The position numbers and the translations under genes were made by a program. Positions 48,738 to 57,682 of a stretch of 64,000 bases of DNA are shown here, in pieces. Under the pieces are notes generated by a model that made no database searches, was not told the origin of the DNA, and worked only from the letters and a program-made list of their open reading frames with translations. Source of the stretch: Streptomyces nitrosporeus (lineage in GTDB: Bacteria; Actinomycetota; Actinomycetes; Streptomycetales; Streptomycetaceae); contig NZ_CP023702.1 in the NCBI RefSeq assembly GCF_008704555.1, forward strand, positions 5,866,001 through 5,930,000, in the 5' to 3' direction. Within the stretch, counting starts at the first letter, position 1. Each line of letters starts with the position of its first letter.

Positions 48738-50246
48738 ATGACGAGCAGCACCGAGACCACCGCCACCACTCCGCAGGTTGCGGTCAACGACATCGGCGAC
48801 GCGGACGCGTTCCTCGCGGCGATCGACGAGACGATCAAGTACTTCAACGACGGCGACATCGTTGACGGTGTCATCGTCAAGGTTGACCGGGACGAGGTTC
48901 TCCTCGACATCGGTTACAAGACCGAAGGTGTCATCCCGAGCCGCGAGCTCTCGATCAAGCACGACGTCGACCCCAACGAGGTCGTCAAGGTCGGTGACGA
49001 GATCGAGGCCCTGGTTCTCCAGAAGGAGGACAAGGAAGGCCGCCTGATCCTCTCGAAGAAGCGCGCTCAGTACGAGCGTGCCTGGGGCACCATCGAGAAG
49101 ATCAAGGAAGAGGACGGCATCGTCACCGGTACCGTCATCGAGGTCGTCAAGGGTGGTCTCATCCTCGACATCGGCCTCCGTGGCTTCCTCCCGGCGTCGC
49201 TCGTCGAGATGCGTCGTGTGCGCGACCTCCAGCCCTACGTGGGCAAGGAGCTCGAGGCGAAGATCATCGAGCTGGACAAGAACCGCAACAACGTGGTCCT
49301 GTCCCGCCGTGCCTGGCTCGAGCAGACCCAGTCCGAGGTGCGCCAGACGTTCCTCACCACCCTGCAGAAGGGTCAGGTCCGCTCCGGCGTCGTCTCCTCG
49401 ATCGTCAACTTCGGTGCCTTCGTGGACCTGGGTGGCGTCGACGGTCTGGTCCACGTCTCCGAGCTCTCCTGGAAGCACATCGACCACCCCTCCGAGGTTG
49501 TCGAGGTCGGCCAGGAAGTCACCGTCGAGGTCCTCGACGTGGACATGGACCGCGAGCGCGTCTCCCTGTCGCTCAAGGCGACGCAGGAAGACCCGTGGCA
49601 GCAGTTCGCCCGCACGCACCAGATCGGGCAGGTCGTTCCCGGTAAGGTCACCAAGCTGGTTCCCTTCGGTGCGTTCGTGCGCGTCGACGAGGGCATCGAG
49701 GGCCTGGTCCACATCTCCGAGCTGGCCGAGCGCCACGTGGAGATCCCGGAGCAGGTCGTCCAGGTCAACGACGAGATCTTCGTCAAGGTCATCGACATCG
49801 ACCTCGAGCGCCGTCGCATCAGCCTCTCGCTGAAGCAGGCCAACGAGGCGTTCGGCGGGGACCCGGCGTCGGTCGAGTTCGACCCGACCCTGTACGGCAT
49901 GGCCGCGTCCTACGACGACCAGGGCAACTACATCTACCCCGAGGGCTTCGACCCCGAGACCAACGACTGGCTCGAGGGCTTCGAGGCTCAGCGCGAGGTC
50001 TGGGAGACCCAGTACGCCGAGGCGCAGCAGCGCTTCGAGCAGCACCAGGCCCAGGTCATCAAGTCCCGCGAGGCCGACGAGGCTGCCGCTGCCGAGGGCG
50101 CTGCCGCCCCGGCGGGCAACGCCCCGGCCGCCTCCGGCGGTAGCGGTGGCTCCTACTCCTCGGAGTCCTCGGACAACTCCGGCGCCCTGGCGTCGGACGA
50201 GGCCCTCGCCGCGCTGCGCGAGAAGCTGGCCGGCGGCCAGAGCTGA
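48738..50246 (+). CDS. rpsA: 30S ribosomal protein S1
   Basis: A 502-residue protein with four S1/OB-fold RNA-binding repeats, fewer than the six of E. coli but usual for actinobacteria. The repeats begin near DGDIVDGVIVKVDRDEVLLD, DGIVTGTVIEVVKGGLILDI, QVRSGVVSSIVNFGAFVDLG and GQVVPGKVTKLVPFGAFVRV. The C-terminus is a long acidic and Ala/Gly/Ser-rich tail. Base composition is more balanced than in neighbours, as expected for a highly expressed gene. GGAG about twelve bases before the ATG; strong promoter upstream and perfect terminator downstream. Confidence 0.97.
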   Translation: MTSSTETTATTPQVAVNDIGDADAFLAAIDETIKYFNDGDIVDGVIVKVDRDEVLLDIGYKTEGVIPSRELSIKHDVDPNEVVKVGDEIEALVLQKEDKEGRLILSKKRAQYERAWGTIEKIKEEDGIVTGTVIEVVKGGLILDIGLRGFLPASLVEMRRVRDLQPYVGKELEAKIIELDKNRNNVVLSRRAWLEQTQSEVRQTFLTTLQKGQVRSGVVSSIVNFGAFVDLGGVDGLVHVSELSWKHIDHPSEVVEVGQEVTVEVLDVDMDRERVSLSLKATQEDPWQQFARTHQIGQVVPGKVTKLVPFGAFVRVDEGIEGLVHISELAERHVEIPEQVVQVNDEIFVKVIDIDLERRRISLSLKQANEAFGGDPASVEFDPTLYGMAASYDDQGNYIYPEGFDPETNDWLEGFEAQREVWETQYAEAQQRFEQHQAQVIKSREADEAAAAEGAAAPAGNAPAASGGSGGSYSSESSDNSGALASDEALAALREKLAGGQS

Positions 50247-50300
50247 CGCTCCGGCTCCGGTAGCCCGGCGGTCGCGGTAACCGCCGAGCTGTAGTCGCCC

Positions 50301-50335
50301 ATGAGGCCCGCCCCCTTCCCGGGGGCGGGCCTCAT
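50301..50335. terminator. Perfect bidirectional terminator after rpsA
   Basis: A 14-bp perfect stem (50301-50314 with 50322-50335) with a short loop, lying between the convergent rpsA and beta-helix genes. Confidence 0.92.
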
Positions 50336-50429
50336 GCGTGTGCGCGCCCCCGTACCGCGCCCGGAGCGTACGCCGAGCCGGCGCAGCGCCCCTCCGAACC
50401 AGCAGGAGGGGCGCGGGGAGGGGAGGCGC

Positions 50430-51380
50430 TCAGGGCGTCACGGGGATGTTGGTCAGGCCGTTGCCACCGGTGACCGTGTTGCTGCCGTACACCGTGGTGG
50501 GGCAGGCGGGGGAGAGGTTGGTGACGTTCACGGCCAGCCGCAGGGCGCCGGTGGCGCCGGTCAGATCCGAGACGTTGCCGCGGAAGACCGTTCCGCAGCC
50601 CCAGCCGGCCCGCTGGGTGTGGGTCTCGTAGCCGTTGTTCGTGGTGCGTACGCCCCGGTTGTTCTCGACCAGCACGTCGTTGCCCTTCACGTCGACCCAG
50701 GAGTCGTCGTAGTTGGCGCCGGTCAGCCCGCTGCCGTCGAAGGTGTTGCCGATGACGTGTGTCCCGGTCGTGCCCTCCTTGATGTCGATGTTCTCGCCTC
50801 CCACGCCCGGACCGATCACATTGCCCGTGATCAGCACCCCGTCACTGCGGTCGGTCAGATCGCCCGCGGTGCCGACGTACACGCCCTCGCCCATGCCGCG
50901 CCCGTCGTGGCCCGTGTCATGGATGCGGGAGTCGCGGAGTACGCCGCCCCGGCTCGACCTGCGGAAGTGGACGCCCTCCATGTCGAGGTCGTGGACGGTC
51001 ACCGAGTCGATGACCACCCCGGCCGCGGCGTCCGTGACGATCCCCTTCTGGCCGCCGGTGACGGTGACGCCGTACACCGTCCAGTACGACGCCCCGTTCA
51101 GATGCAGGCCGTAACCCCCGCCCGCCTTCAGCACGGCGCGCTCCGAGCCGGTCACCGTGATCCGGGCCGCGGCGGTGGCCGGCACGGTCGCCTTGAAGTT
51201 GCCGGTGTAGGTGCCGTCGGCGAGACGGATCGTGACCCCGGGCACCGCCGCGGCCAGCGCCGCCTTGAACTGGGCGGCCGTGGACACCTCGACGACCGCC
51301 GCCCCGGCCGCCGCGGACGGCAGCGCGCCCACGGTCAGCGCGCCGGCGAACAGGACGGGGAACAGGACGCGTACGCGCAT
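50430..51380 (-). CDS. Secreted right-handed beta-helix (pectate-lyase-like) protein
   Basis: A 316-residue exported protein. A Sec signal peptide (RVRVLFPVLFAGALTVGAL, cleaved about AAAGA) is followed by VSTAAQFKAALAAAVPGVTIRLADGTYTG, the typical entry of parallel beta-helix polysaccharide lyases and alginate or chondroitin lyase-like proteins. Repeating short strands (VTVTGGQKGIVTDAA, VLITGNVIGPGVGGENIDI, VLVENNRGVRT) run to the C-terminus. Two Cys near the end (WGCGTVF and SPACPTT) may form a disulphide. It probably acts on plant or algal polysaccharide; activity is not provable from motifs. A consensus promoter with an overlapping palindrome lies upstream. Confidence 0.85.
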   Translation of the reverse strand: MRVRVLFPVLFAGALTVGALPSAAAGAAVVEVSTAAQFKAALAAAVPGVTIRLADGTYTGNFKATVPATAAARITVTGSERAVLKAGGGYGLHLNGASYWTVYGVTVTGGQKGIVTDAAAGVVIDSVTVHDLDMEGVHFRRSSRGGVLRDSRIHDTGHDGRGMGEGVYVGTAGDLTDRSDGVLITGNVIGPGVGGENIDIKEGTTGTHVIGNTFDGSGLTGANYDDSWVDVKGNDVLVENNRGVRTTNNGYETHTQRAGWGCGTVFRGNVSDLTGATGALRLAVNVTNLSPACPTTVYGSNTVTGGNGLTNIPVTP

Positions 51381-51442
51381 GGGAGCCTTCCCGCCGAAGT
51401 GCCCGCCGGCGCTCGCGCGCCGAGGGGTGAAACCGCTCGGAG

Positions 51443-51471
51443 ACGCTAGAGCTGAGACATGATCATGTCAA
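51443..51471 (-). promoter_or_regulatory. Promoter and overlapping 14-bp palindromic operator of the beta-helix gene
   Basis: Read on the minus strand, TTGACA (51466-51471) and TAGCGT (51443-51448) are separated by exactly 17 bases. The perfect palindrome GACATGATCATGTC (51456-51469) overlaps the -35 box and the spacer, the classic place for a repressor. Transcription would start about 60 bases before the start codon. Repression by a sugar-responsive regulator is inferred. Confidence 0.75.
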
Positions 51472-51511
51472 GGTCTGGACCAGGGGTCGGAGCGGAACGG
51501 GCTTCCCGTGC

Positions 51512-51566
51512 GCGGACCGGCGGGTCCCCGCACGCGGACCGGCGGCTCTTGCGCGCGGACCGGCGG
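51512..51566. repeat. 21-22-bp direct repeats, three copies
   Basis: GCGGACCGGCGG occurs at 51512, 51534 and 51555 in the divergent gap between the beta-helix and PAC2 genes. Nothing else is recognised between 51472 and 51740. Confidence 0.8.
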
Positions 51567-51754
51567 TGCGCCACGCCCGGATCGGAGGGCGCCCCCGGAG
51601 GAGCGGAGCGCCGCCGTGTGCCGGGGCGACGGCCGCGCCGCGCGGCGGGCCCCTCATCTGACGGTGTGTGAAAGAGGCATGAAGACCGTGCGCGCGGGAA
51701 TGCTGAGGCGGCTCGGTGTGTTCTTGTCCAGGAACACGAGGAGGAGCGGTAACC

Positions 51755-52693
51755 GTGCCTGATCCGCAGAGTTTGTACGAATGGGAGCCGAAGGGCCTGG
51801 CAGTCGTCGACATGGCGCTCGCCCAGGAGTCGGCCGGCCTGGTCATGCTCTACCACTTCGACGGCTACATCGACGCGGGTGAGACGGGCGAGCAGATCGT
51901 CGACGGTCTTCTGGAGGCCCTGCCGCACCAGGTGGTGGCCCGCTTCGACCACGACCGGCTCGTCGACTACCGCGCGCGGCGCCCGCTGCTCACCTTCCGG
52001 CGCGACCGCTGGACCTCCTTCGAGGCCCCGACGCTGGAGGTCCGGGTCGTCCAGGACGTCACGGGTGCGCCCTTCCTGCTGCTGTCCGGGCCCGAACCGG
52101 ACGTGGAATGGGAGCGGTTCGCCCTCGCCGTCGAGCAGATCGTCGAACGGCTCGGCGTCCGCCTCGCGGTCAACTTCCACGGCATCCCGATGGGCGTCCC
52201 GCACACCCGCCCCGTCGGCATCACCCCGCACGGCAACCGCACCGACCTCATGCCCGGGCACCACAGCCCGTTCGACGAGGCCCAGGTGCCCGGCTCGGCG
52301 GAGGCGCTCGTCGAGTACCGGCTGATGGAATCCGGACACGACGTGCTCGGCGTGGCGGCCCATGTGCCGCACTATGTGGCCCGCTCCGCCTACCCGGACG
52401 CGGCGCTCACCGCGCTCGAGGCGATCACTGCGGCGACCGGCCTGGTCCTGCCGAGCGTCGCGCACACCCTGCGCACGGAGGCCCACCGGACCCAGACGGA
52501 GATCGAGCGGCAGATCGGCCAGGGCGACGAGGAACTCGTCGCCCTCGTCGAGGGGTTGGAGCACCAGTACGACGCGGTGGCGGGCTCCGAGAGCCGGGGC
52601 AACCTCGTCGCGGAACCGGCCGATCTCCCCTCGGCCGAAGAGATCGGCCAGGAGTTCGAGCGCTTCCTCGCCGAACGCGAGGGCGACGCCTGA
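51755..52693 (+). CDS. PAC2 family protein
   Basis: A 312-residue cytoplasmic protein of the PAC2 (proteasome assembly chaperone 2-like) family, widespread in actinobacteria and not functionally defined there. Typical phrases are LVMLYHFDGYIDAGETGEQIV, FDHDRLVDYRARRPLL, LLLSGPEPDVEWERFA and HYVARSAYPDAALTALEAI. The C-terminal 70 residues are helical and charged. The GTG at 51755 has GAGGAGGAG upstream. It lies 46 bases before coaE on the same strand. Actinobacteria have proteasomes, but a link to this protein is only suggested by the family name. Confidence 0.9.
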   Translation: MPDPQSLYEWEPKGLAVVDMALAQESAGLVMLYHFDGYIDAGETGEQIVDGLLEALPHQVVARFDHDRLVDYRARRPLLTFRRDRWTSFEAPTLEVRVVQDVTGAPFLLLSGPEPDVEWERFALAVEQIVERLGVRLAVNFHGIPMGVPHTRPVGITPHGNRTDLMPGHHSPFDEAQVPGSAEALVEYRLMESGHDVLGVAAHVPHYVARSAYPDAALTALEAITAATGLVLPSVAHTLRTEAHRTQTEIERQIGQGDEELVALVEGLEHQYDAVAGSESRGNLVAEPADLPSAEEIGQEFERFLAEREGDA

Positions 52694-52739
52694 GGATGAC
52701 GCCTGACGGCGCGCCCGGCGCGCCCCGTAAGCTCACCGC

Positions 52740-53342
52740 ATGCTGAAAGTGGGCCTGACCGGCGGGATCGGCGCCGGCAAGAGTGAAGTGTCACGGCTGC
52801 TCGCGGGGTTCGGGGCCGTGCTCGTCGACGCGGACCGGATCGCGCGCGAGGTGGTGGAGCCCGGCACCCCCGGGCTCCGGGCCGTCGTCGAGGAGTTCGG
52901 CCCGGACATCCTCGACGGTGAGGGCGCCCTGGACCGGCCCGCGCTCGGCGCGGTCGTGTTCGCCGACCCGGAGCGCCTGGCCGCGCTCAACGCCATCGTC
53001 CACCCGCTGGTCCGAGCCCGTTCCGCCGAACTGGAAGGGGCCGCCGACCCCGGCGCGGTCGTCGTCCACGACGTCCCCCTGCTCACCGAGAACGGCCTGG
53101 CCCCGCTGTACGACCTGGTCGTCGTGGTGGACGCGTCCCCCGCCACGCAGCTGGACCGGCTGGTGCGGCTGCGCGGAATGACGGAGCAGGACGCCCGCTC
53201 CCGTATGGCCGCCCAGGCCACCCGCGAGCAGCGACTGGCCGTGGCCGACCTGGTCATCGACAACGACGGCCCCCTCGACGAGCTGGAACCCCAGGTCCGC
53301 GCGCTCTGGTCGCGGCTGACCGCGCGCGCCGCCGAGGGCTGA
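52740..53342 (+). CDS. coaE: Dephospho-CoA kinase
   Basis: A 200-residue enzyme that phosphorylates the ribose 3'-OH of dephospho-CoA, the last step of CoA synthesis. P-loop GLTGGIGAGKSEVSRLL starts at residue 6; VDADRIAREVVEPG and VVHDVPLLTENGL are conserved substrate segments; RMAAQATREQRLAVADLVIDN closes the lid region. No ribosome site is present. TAAGCT (52728-52733) lies six bases before the ATG, so the transcript is probably leaderless. Conserved neighbour of rpsA. Some relatives carry an extra GrpB domain; this one does not. Confidence 0.95.
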   Translation: MLKVGLTGGIGAGKSEVSRLLAGFGAVLVDADRIAREVVEPGTPGLRAVVEEFGPDILDGEGALDRPALGAVVFADPERLAALNAIVHPLVRARSAELEGAADPGAVVVHDVPLLTENGLAPLYDLVVVVDASPATQLDRLVRLRGMTEQDARSRMAAQATREQRLAVADLVIDNDGPLDELEPQVRALWSRLTARAAEG

Positions 53343-53403
53343 GGCGGAATACCGGGGCGCGGGCCGGGCGTTGAAGGGCGGAAGGAGAGGGAAGGATACG
53401 GCC

Positions 53404-53772
53404 GTGCCCGAGAACAACCCGGAAACGCATGTCATCGACTTCCGCGCGGCGGAGCAGCTGCTCGCCGCGCGGGACCCGCGGGGCGCCGTCAAGCTGCTGG
53501 ACTCGGTGATCGCCGCCCACCCGGAGAACACCGCCGCCCGTCTGCTGCGGGCGAGGGCCTTCTTCGCCGCCGCCCAGCTCCGTCCCGCCGAACTCGAATT
53601 CGAACTGGTCCTGGAGCGGGAACCCGACAACGCCTTCGCCCACTTCGCGCTGGCCCGGACCTTCCAGCGGGAGGGCCGCCCCGAACAGGCGACCCGGCAC
53701 TTCCGGCTCGCCGCCGCCCTCGACCCCAAGCCGGAGTACCTGCGGGCAGCGCGCTTCGACGAGCCCTCCTGA
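53404..53772 (+). CDS. Tetratricopeptide-repeat protein
   Basis: A 122-residue helical protein with about three TPR units (AAEQLLAARDPRGAVKLLDSV, TAARLLRARAFFAAAQLRPA and AFAHFALARTFQREGRPEQA). TPRs mediate protein-protein contacts. GTG start with GGAAGGA upstream, and coaE ends 61 bases before it; a TPR gene directly after coaE is a recurrent Streptomyces arrangement as I recall it. The function is unknown. Confidence 0.88.
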   Translation: MPENNPETHVIDFRAAEQLLAARDPRGAVKLLDSVIAAHPENTAARLLRARAFFAAAQLRPAELEFELVLEREPDNAFAHFALARTFQREGRPEQATRHFRLAAALDPKPEYLRAARFDEPS

Positions 53773-53806
53773 CGTCTCCCCCGGGGCCTGCCCGGCCCCG
53801 GGGCGG

Positions 53807-54094
53807 TCAGCGGCGCCCCGGCGGCCCCGGCCGGTCCTGCGGAGGGTCGTACGGCGGGACGTCGCGTCCCGGCTGGTAGCGCGGACCCTGGCGGATACGG
53901 CGGATCACCACCAGCAGGTCGACGGCCACGAGCAGCAGCAGGACCCCGCAGGCCGCCGCCCATCCGGGCCGCCCGGCCACCCAGAACGCCACCAGCCCGA
54001 ACGTCGCCCACGCCACGCCCCATAGACTCAGCCAGAGTCGCATCCGCAGGGGACTGCGGGCGGTGGACGGTTCGCTTCCGGTACGCATCGGCAT
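53807..54094 (-). CDS. Small two-helix membrane protein
   Basis: A 95-residue protein with two hydrophobic segments (LWLSLWGVAWATFGLVAFWV and WAAACGVLLLLVAVDLLVVI) followed by a basic, Pro-rich cytoplasmic tail. Both ATG codons at 54094 and 54088 have a GGAGG at suitable distance; the first is used here. It is convergent with the TPR gene. No family recognised. Confidence 0.72.
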   Translation of the reverse strand: MPMRTGSEPSTARSPLRMRLWLSLWGVAWATFGLVAFWVAGRPGWAAACGVLLLLVAVDLLVVIRRIRQGPRYQPGRDVPPYDPPQDRPGPPGRR

Positions 54095-54190
54095 CGCCTC
54101 CCCCTCCCAGCATGACCCCGCGGCGGACATACGGAAAACGATGCCGGGCCATGTGCGGAGAACGGGCCCGGACACGACGGGGGGCGGGCT

Positions 54191-55351
54191 GTGCACACCA
54201 CCGGGCCGATGGGGGACACGATGAGGCGGGACACCGGTGAGGGGGCCCGCGCGGACACCGCCGTCCGCCGCGCCCGGACGCGCGGCACCCTGCTGGGCGG
54301 AGCCGTCGGGGACGCCCTCGGCAACCCCGTCGAGTTCCTCTCGCTGGACGGTATCCGCCGCGCCCATGGCGAACAGGGCGTACGAGGGCTCACGGCGGAC
54401 GGCGACGGTGTCACCGGACGGATCACCGACGACACCCAGATGACCCTCTTCACCGTCGAAGGACTCATCCGCGCACGCGTCCGGGCCAGGAGCACGGGCA
54501 CGCCGGGCGCGGAGTACGCATGCGTCCGCGACGCCTACCTGCGCTGGCTGGACACCCAGAACCACCCCGCGCCACCGGCCCCGGGCGGTGGCGACACCGT
54601 ACGGAACGGCCGGCTCCGCCGGCATCCCTGGCTGTACGCCCGCCGGGCCCCCGGCAACGCCTGCCTGACCGGGCTGGCCGCCGGCCACGTCCCCGGCCCG
54701 GACGCGCCGCTCGGGAAGCCGGGACCCGTCAATCCGCAGTCCAAGGGTTGCGGGACGGTGATGCGCTCGGCGCCCTTCGGACTGCTGGGCGCCGATGCGC
54801 GCACGGCCTTCGAGCTGGCCGCCCGGTGCGCGCGGATCACCCACGGCCACCCCACGGGCGCCTACGCGGCGGGAGCGCTCGCGGCGATCGTCACCCACCT
54901 GCTGGAGGGTGACTCCACAGCCGGAGCGGTACTGCGGACGACGGACCTGCTGAGCCGCTACGACGGCCACGAGGAGACCACGGCCGCCCTGCGCGCGGCC
55001 GTGGATCTGGCGGCCCGCGGCCGTCCGTCCGCCGGGCACGTCGAGAGCCTGGGCGCGGGCTGGGTCGCCGAGGAGGCGCTGGCCATCGGCGTGTACTGCG
55101 CGCTGGTGCTGCCGGACGCCGACGGTGTCGCCGAGGCGCTCCTGCTCTCCGTCAACCACTCGGGCGACAGCGATTCCACCGGCAGCGTCTGCGGCAACCT
55201 GCTCGGCGCCCGCCACGGGGACATGGCCCTGCCCGCGTCCTGGCTGGCCGCGACCGAGGGCCGGGCCGTCATCGCCGAACTCGCGGACGACCTCTCCCTG
55301 GAGCTGGAGCAGCGGGTGGTGTGGCCGCAGGACCGCTACCCGGAGTGCTGA
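54191..55351 (+). CDS. ADP-ribosylglycohydrolase family protein
   Basis: A 386-residue ARH/DraG-fold enzyme with all metal-binding groups: GGAVGDALGNPVEF at the N-terminus, RITDDTQMTLFT, the central SKGCGTVMRSAPFG and the C-terminal NHSGDSDSTGSVCGNLLG. This is closer to the canonical DraG-type pattern than the two genes at the left end. GTG at 54191 is used; ATG codons at 54209 and 54221 are alternatives. It probably removes ADP-ribose from proteins or nucleic acids. No ADP-ribosyltransferase gene was seen in the window. Confidence 0.9.
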   Translation: MHTTGPMGDTMRRDTGEGARADTAVRRARTRGTLLGGAVGDALGNPVEFLSLDGIRRAHGEQGVRGLTADGDGVTGRITDDTQMTLFTVEGLIRARVRARSTGTPGAEYACVRDAYLRWLDTQNHPAPPAPGGGDTVRNGRLRRHPWLYARRAPGNACLTGLAAGHVPGPDAPLGKPGPVNPQSKGCGTVMRSAPFGLLGADARTAFELAARCARITHGHPTGAYAAGALAAIVTHLLEGDSTAGAVLRTTDLLSRYDGHEETTAALRAAVDLAARGRPSAGHVESLGAGWVAEEALAIGVYCALVLPDADGVAEALLLSVNHSGDSDSTGSVCGNLLGARHGDMALPASWLAATEGRAVIAELADDLSLELEQRVVWPQDRYPEC

Positions 55352-55436
55352 CACGGCTCCGCAGCGGGAACGCCCGCCTCCCGCCCCTCGTCGGACCGGC
55401 ACGGGACAACGGCAGGCGCGCGAAAGGCATGCGGGG

Positions 55437-55568
55437 ACGGGCCCCGGCCCGATCACACCGGACGGCCGCGCGGTCGAGCTGCACACACGGCTGTCCGCGG
55501 GGGACGAGCCGGACGTGATCGAAGCGGCGGTGCCCGCCGGTGCCGCCCTGCTCGGACTCGGCCGCCGG
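55437..55568 (+). pseudogene. Remnant of a class I SAM methyltransferase
   Basis: In one plus-strand frame this stretch reads GPGPITPDGRAVELHTRLS, then DEPDVIEAAVPAGAALLGLG. This resembles the N-terminal entry of a Streptomyces methyltransferase family in which the text continues into ELGCGTGR. Here the SAM motif has become GLGRRTAPGHG and the protein continues into low-complexity sequence. No start codon with a ribosome site fits. It looks like a truncated, decayed gene; identification is from remembered family patterns and needs a search. Confidence 0.45.
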
Positions 55569-55644
55569 ACCGCCCCCGGGCACGGCGCGTCCGGGGCCCG
55601 GTGCGGTCGGCGCTCCGGCGGAGGGGCCGTCCCGGGCAGGCGGG

Positions 55645-56001
55645 TCAGTGGACGAAGCGGTAGCTGCGCCAGGGCAGGCTGGGCGGCGCCTTGACGTCGG
55701 TGAACGTGGTGGCCACGTAGGTGGTCCCGCCGCCGGTGCAGTCACCGGTGCGGTAGAGGACCATGTCGATCAGCGTGCGGTTCACGACCTCGAACGCGCC
55801 GGAGGACGCCATCCGGTGGCAGCCCTTCACGGACGGGCTGTTCACGCTGACGGTCTTCTCGCCCTCGGTGACGTAGGTGACGGGGCCCACCGCCGTGCGG
55901 CCGAGACCCGAACAGCCCGCGAGGGCGACGATGAGCAGGACGGCGCCTGCGGCGACGCCGGTGCGGCGGCCTCGGCGGGGGCGGGGGGCGGTCACGGACA
56001 T
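55645..56001 (-). CDS. Small secreted lipoprotein
   Basis: A 118-residue protein with a basic start, a hydrophobic core (VAAGAVLLIVALAGC) and a lipobox LAGCSG at Cys30, so it is predicted to be lipid-anchored outside the cell. The mature part is ~88 residues with two further Cys (KGCHRM and GDCTGG) that could form a disulphide, and no recognised domain. GAGGA lies before the ATG. It is convergent with the preceding ADP-ribosylglycohydrolase and divergent from the slipin gene. Confidence 0.82.
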   Translation of the reverse strand: MSVTAPRPRRGRRTGVAAGAVLLIVALAGCSGLGRTAVGPVTYVTEGEKTVSVNSPSVKGCHRMASSGAFEVVNRTLIDMVLYRTGDCTGGGTTYVATTFTDVKAPPSLPWRSYRFVH

Positions 56002-56221
56002 GGCGGGGTCCTCGTCTGCTCGTCCGGCTCATCGGTACGTCACAGGGACGTGCTGGCGCTGGCCACCCTGCCGTCTCGCCGTGATCCCGGCATCCGGTGC
56101 GCGCCCGGCCGGGGCCGCCGGCACCCGGACAGAGGTTCGACGGGTGCGCATATGGGGCATATCGTGGTAATAGGGCTGAACGAGCGGGCGCCTCGGGGCG
56201 CCTCGGACGCAGGGGGCCGCC

Positions 56222-57217
56222 ATGGTCCAGGAACTGGTGACAGCGGCGGTGGCGCTGCTGGCCGTGTGCGTGCTCTACGCGCTGTCCGCGGCCCGGGTGG
56301 TCAAGCAGTACGAACGAGGAGTGGTGCTCCGGCTCGGCCGGCTCCACGACCGGGTACGTGACCCCGGCTTCACCCTGATCGTCCCGGGGGTGGACCGGCT
56401 CCGCAAGGTCAACATGCAGATCGTGACGATGCCGGTGCCCGCGCAGGACGGCATCACCCGGGACAACGTGACGGTCCGGGTCGACGCGGTCATCTACTTC
56501 AAGGTGGTCGACGCGGCGAGTGCCGTGATCCAGGTCGAGGACTACCGGTTCGCGGTCTCGCAGATGGCGCAGACCTCCCTGCGTTCGATCATCGGCAAGA
56601 GCGACCTGGACGACCTGCTGTCCAACCGGGAGAAACTCAACGAGGGGCTGGAGCTGATGATCGACAGCCCGGCCGTGGGGTGGGGCGTGCAGATCGACCG
56701 GGTGGAGATCAAGGACGTGTCGCTGCCGGAGACGATGAAGCGTTCCATGGCCCGGCAGGCCGAGGCCGACCGTGAACGCCGCGCCCGGGTCATCAACGCC
56801 GACGCGGAGCTCCAGGCATCGAAGAAGCTGGCCCAGGCGGCCGGGGAGATGTCCAGCCAGCCGGCGGCCCTCCAGCTGAGGCTCCTGCAGACGATGGTCG
56901 CCGTCGCCGCGGAGAAGAACTCCACCCTGGTCCTGCCGTTCCCCGTCGAACTCCTCCGCTTCCTGGAACGGGCGCAGCCCCGGCGGGAAGAGCAGAACCC
57001 GCCGCAGCACAGCGGGCCGCCCCAGGAGCCGGCCGCGGTGCCCCCGCCCACCGGTTCCGGCGCACCCGTACCCACCGGCCCGGACACCGCGGGCCCGGAC
57101 GCACCCGTACCCGCCGGATCCGGTGCTGCCGGACCGGACACGTCGGAGACCGGCACCGCCGGACAACCGGAGCCGCCCCGCCGGAGCGGGGCGCGCCGGA
57201 CCGGCGCGGCACCGTGA
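56222..57217 (+). CDS. SPFH/band-7 domain protein (slipin family)
   Basis: A 331-residue membrane-associated scaffold protein. One N-terminal membrane segment (about 5-25) is followed by the band-7 core: RVVKQYERGVVLRLGRL, GFTLIVPGVDRLRKVNMQ, MPVPAQDGITRDNVTVRVDAV and SLRSIIGKSDLDDLL. A coiled-coil region (about 170-240) drives oligomerisation. The last ~80 residues are a Pro/Gly-rich tail with GSGAPVPTGPD-type repeats, absent from the core family. Slipins organise membrane microdomains; no partner NfeD or protease gene is adjacent. Confidence 0.92.
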   Translation: MVQELVTAAVALLAVCVLYALSAARVVKQYERGVVLRLGRLHDRVRDPGFTLIVPGVDRLRKVNMQIVTMPVPAQDGITRDNVTVRVDAVIYFKVVDAASAVIQVEDYRFAVSQMAQTSLRSIIGKSDLDDLLSNREKLNEGLELMIDSPAVGWGVQIDRVEIKDVSLPETMKRSMARQAEADRERRARVINADAELQASKKLAQAAGEMSSQPAALQLRLLQTMVAVAAEKNSTLVLPFPVELLRFLERAQPRREEQNPPQHSGPPQEPAAVPPPTGSGAPVPTGPDTAGPDAPVPAGSGAAGPDTSETGTAGQPEPPRRSGARRTGAAP

Positions 57218-57432
57218 CCGTTCCGCCGTCCGTACCCGGCGGGGCGCCGCCTCCCGAACCCGGCCCCCCGCCGGGCCGCGGGCCGAAGGGCCCGCTGCCG
57301 CGGCCCGGGCCGGACCTCGCCGGTCTCCCCGCCGGTCTCCCCGCCGTACAGGAGGAGCCGGGGCCGTCCCGGAGCAGGCCCCGCCCGGGAGGCATCCCAC
57401 GACGGGGTGCCGGCGGCCGTCCCTCCGGCTGA
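57214..57432 (+). CDS. Possible short Pro/Gly-rich coding sequence
   Basis: A 72-codon frame whose GTG overlaps the slipin stop as GTGA. The translation is almost entirely Pro, Gly, Ala and Arg with no recognisable domain. It could be translated by coupling, or be a chance frame in GC-rich DNA. The remaining bases to 57682 contain only a TAGACT hexamer (57624-57629) that may belong to the next gene's promoter. Confidence 0.2.
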   Translation: MTVPPSVPGGAPPPEPGPPPGRGPKGPLPRPGPDLAGLPAGLPAVQEEPGPSRSRPRPGGIPRRGAGGRPSG

Positions 57433-57682
57433 GCGCCGTCCGCCGGGAGCGCGCGCCCGGCCCAGGGAGAGCGAGTGCCCGCCCCCGGGCGCCCGGCCGG
57501 AGCGCGAGCCGCTGCCGGGCACCCGGGGGCGGGCACCTCGCCGCCCGCCCCGTGGGAGCCGGGACCCGACCCCTCCGCCCGGCCCCGGCGACGGGCAGGT
57601 CAGGCGTTGTCGGACCCCCCGCCTAGACTCGCCGGAGCAGGGAGAGAACCAGGGGCAGGACCGGGCGGGAGGGGCGGTGGAC

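Noticed and set aside
57214..57432. GTGA-coupled frame after slipin as a firm gene
   Set aside because: Kept only as a low-confidence feature because its composition is that of random GC-rich DNA.
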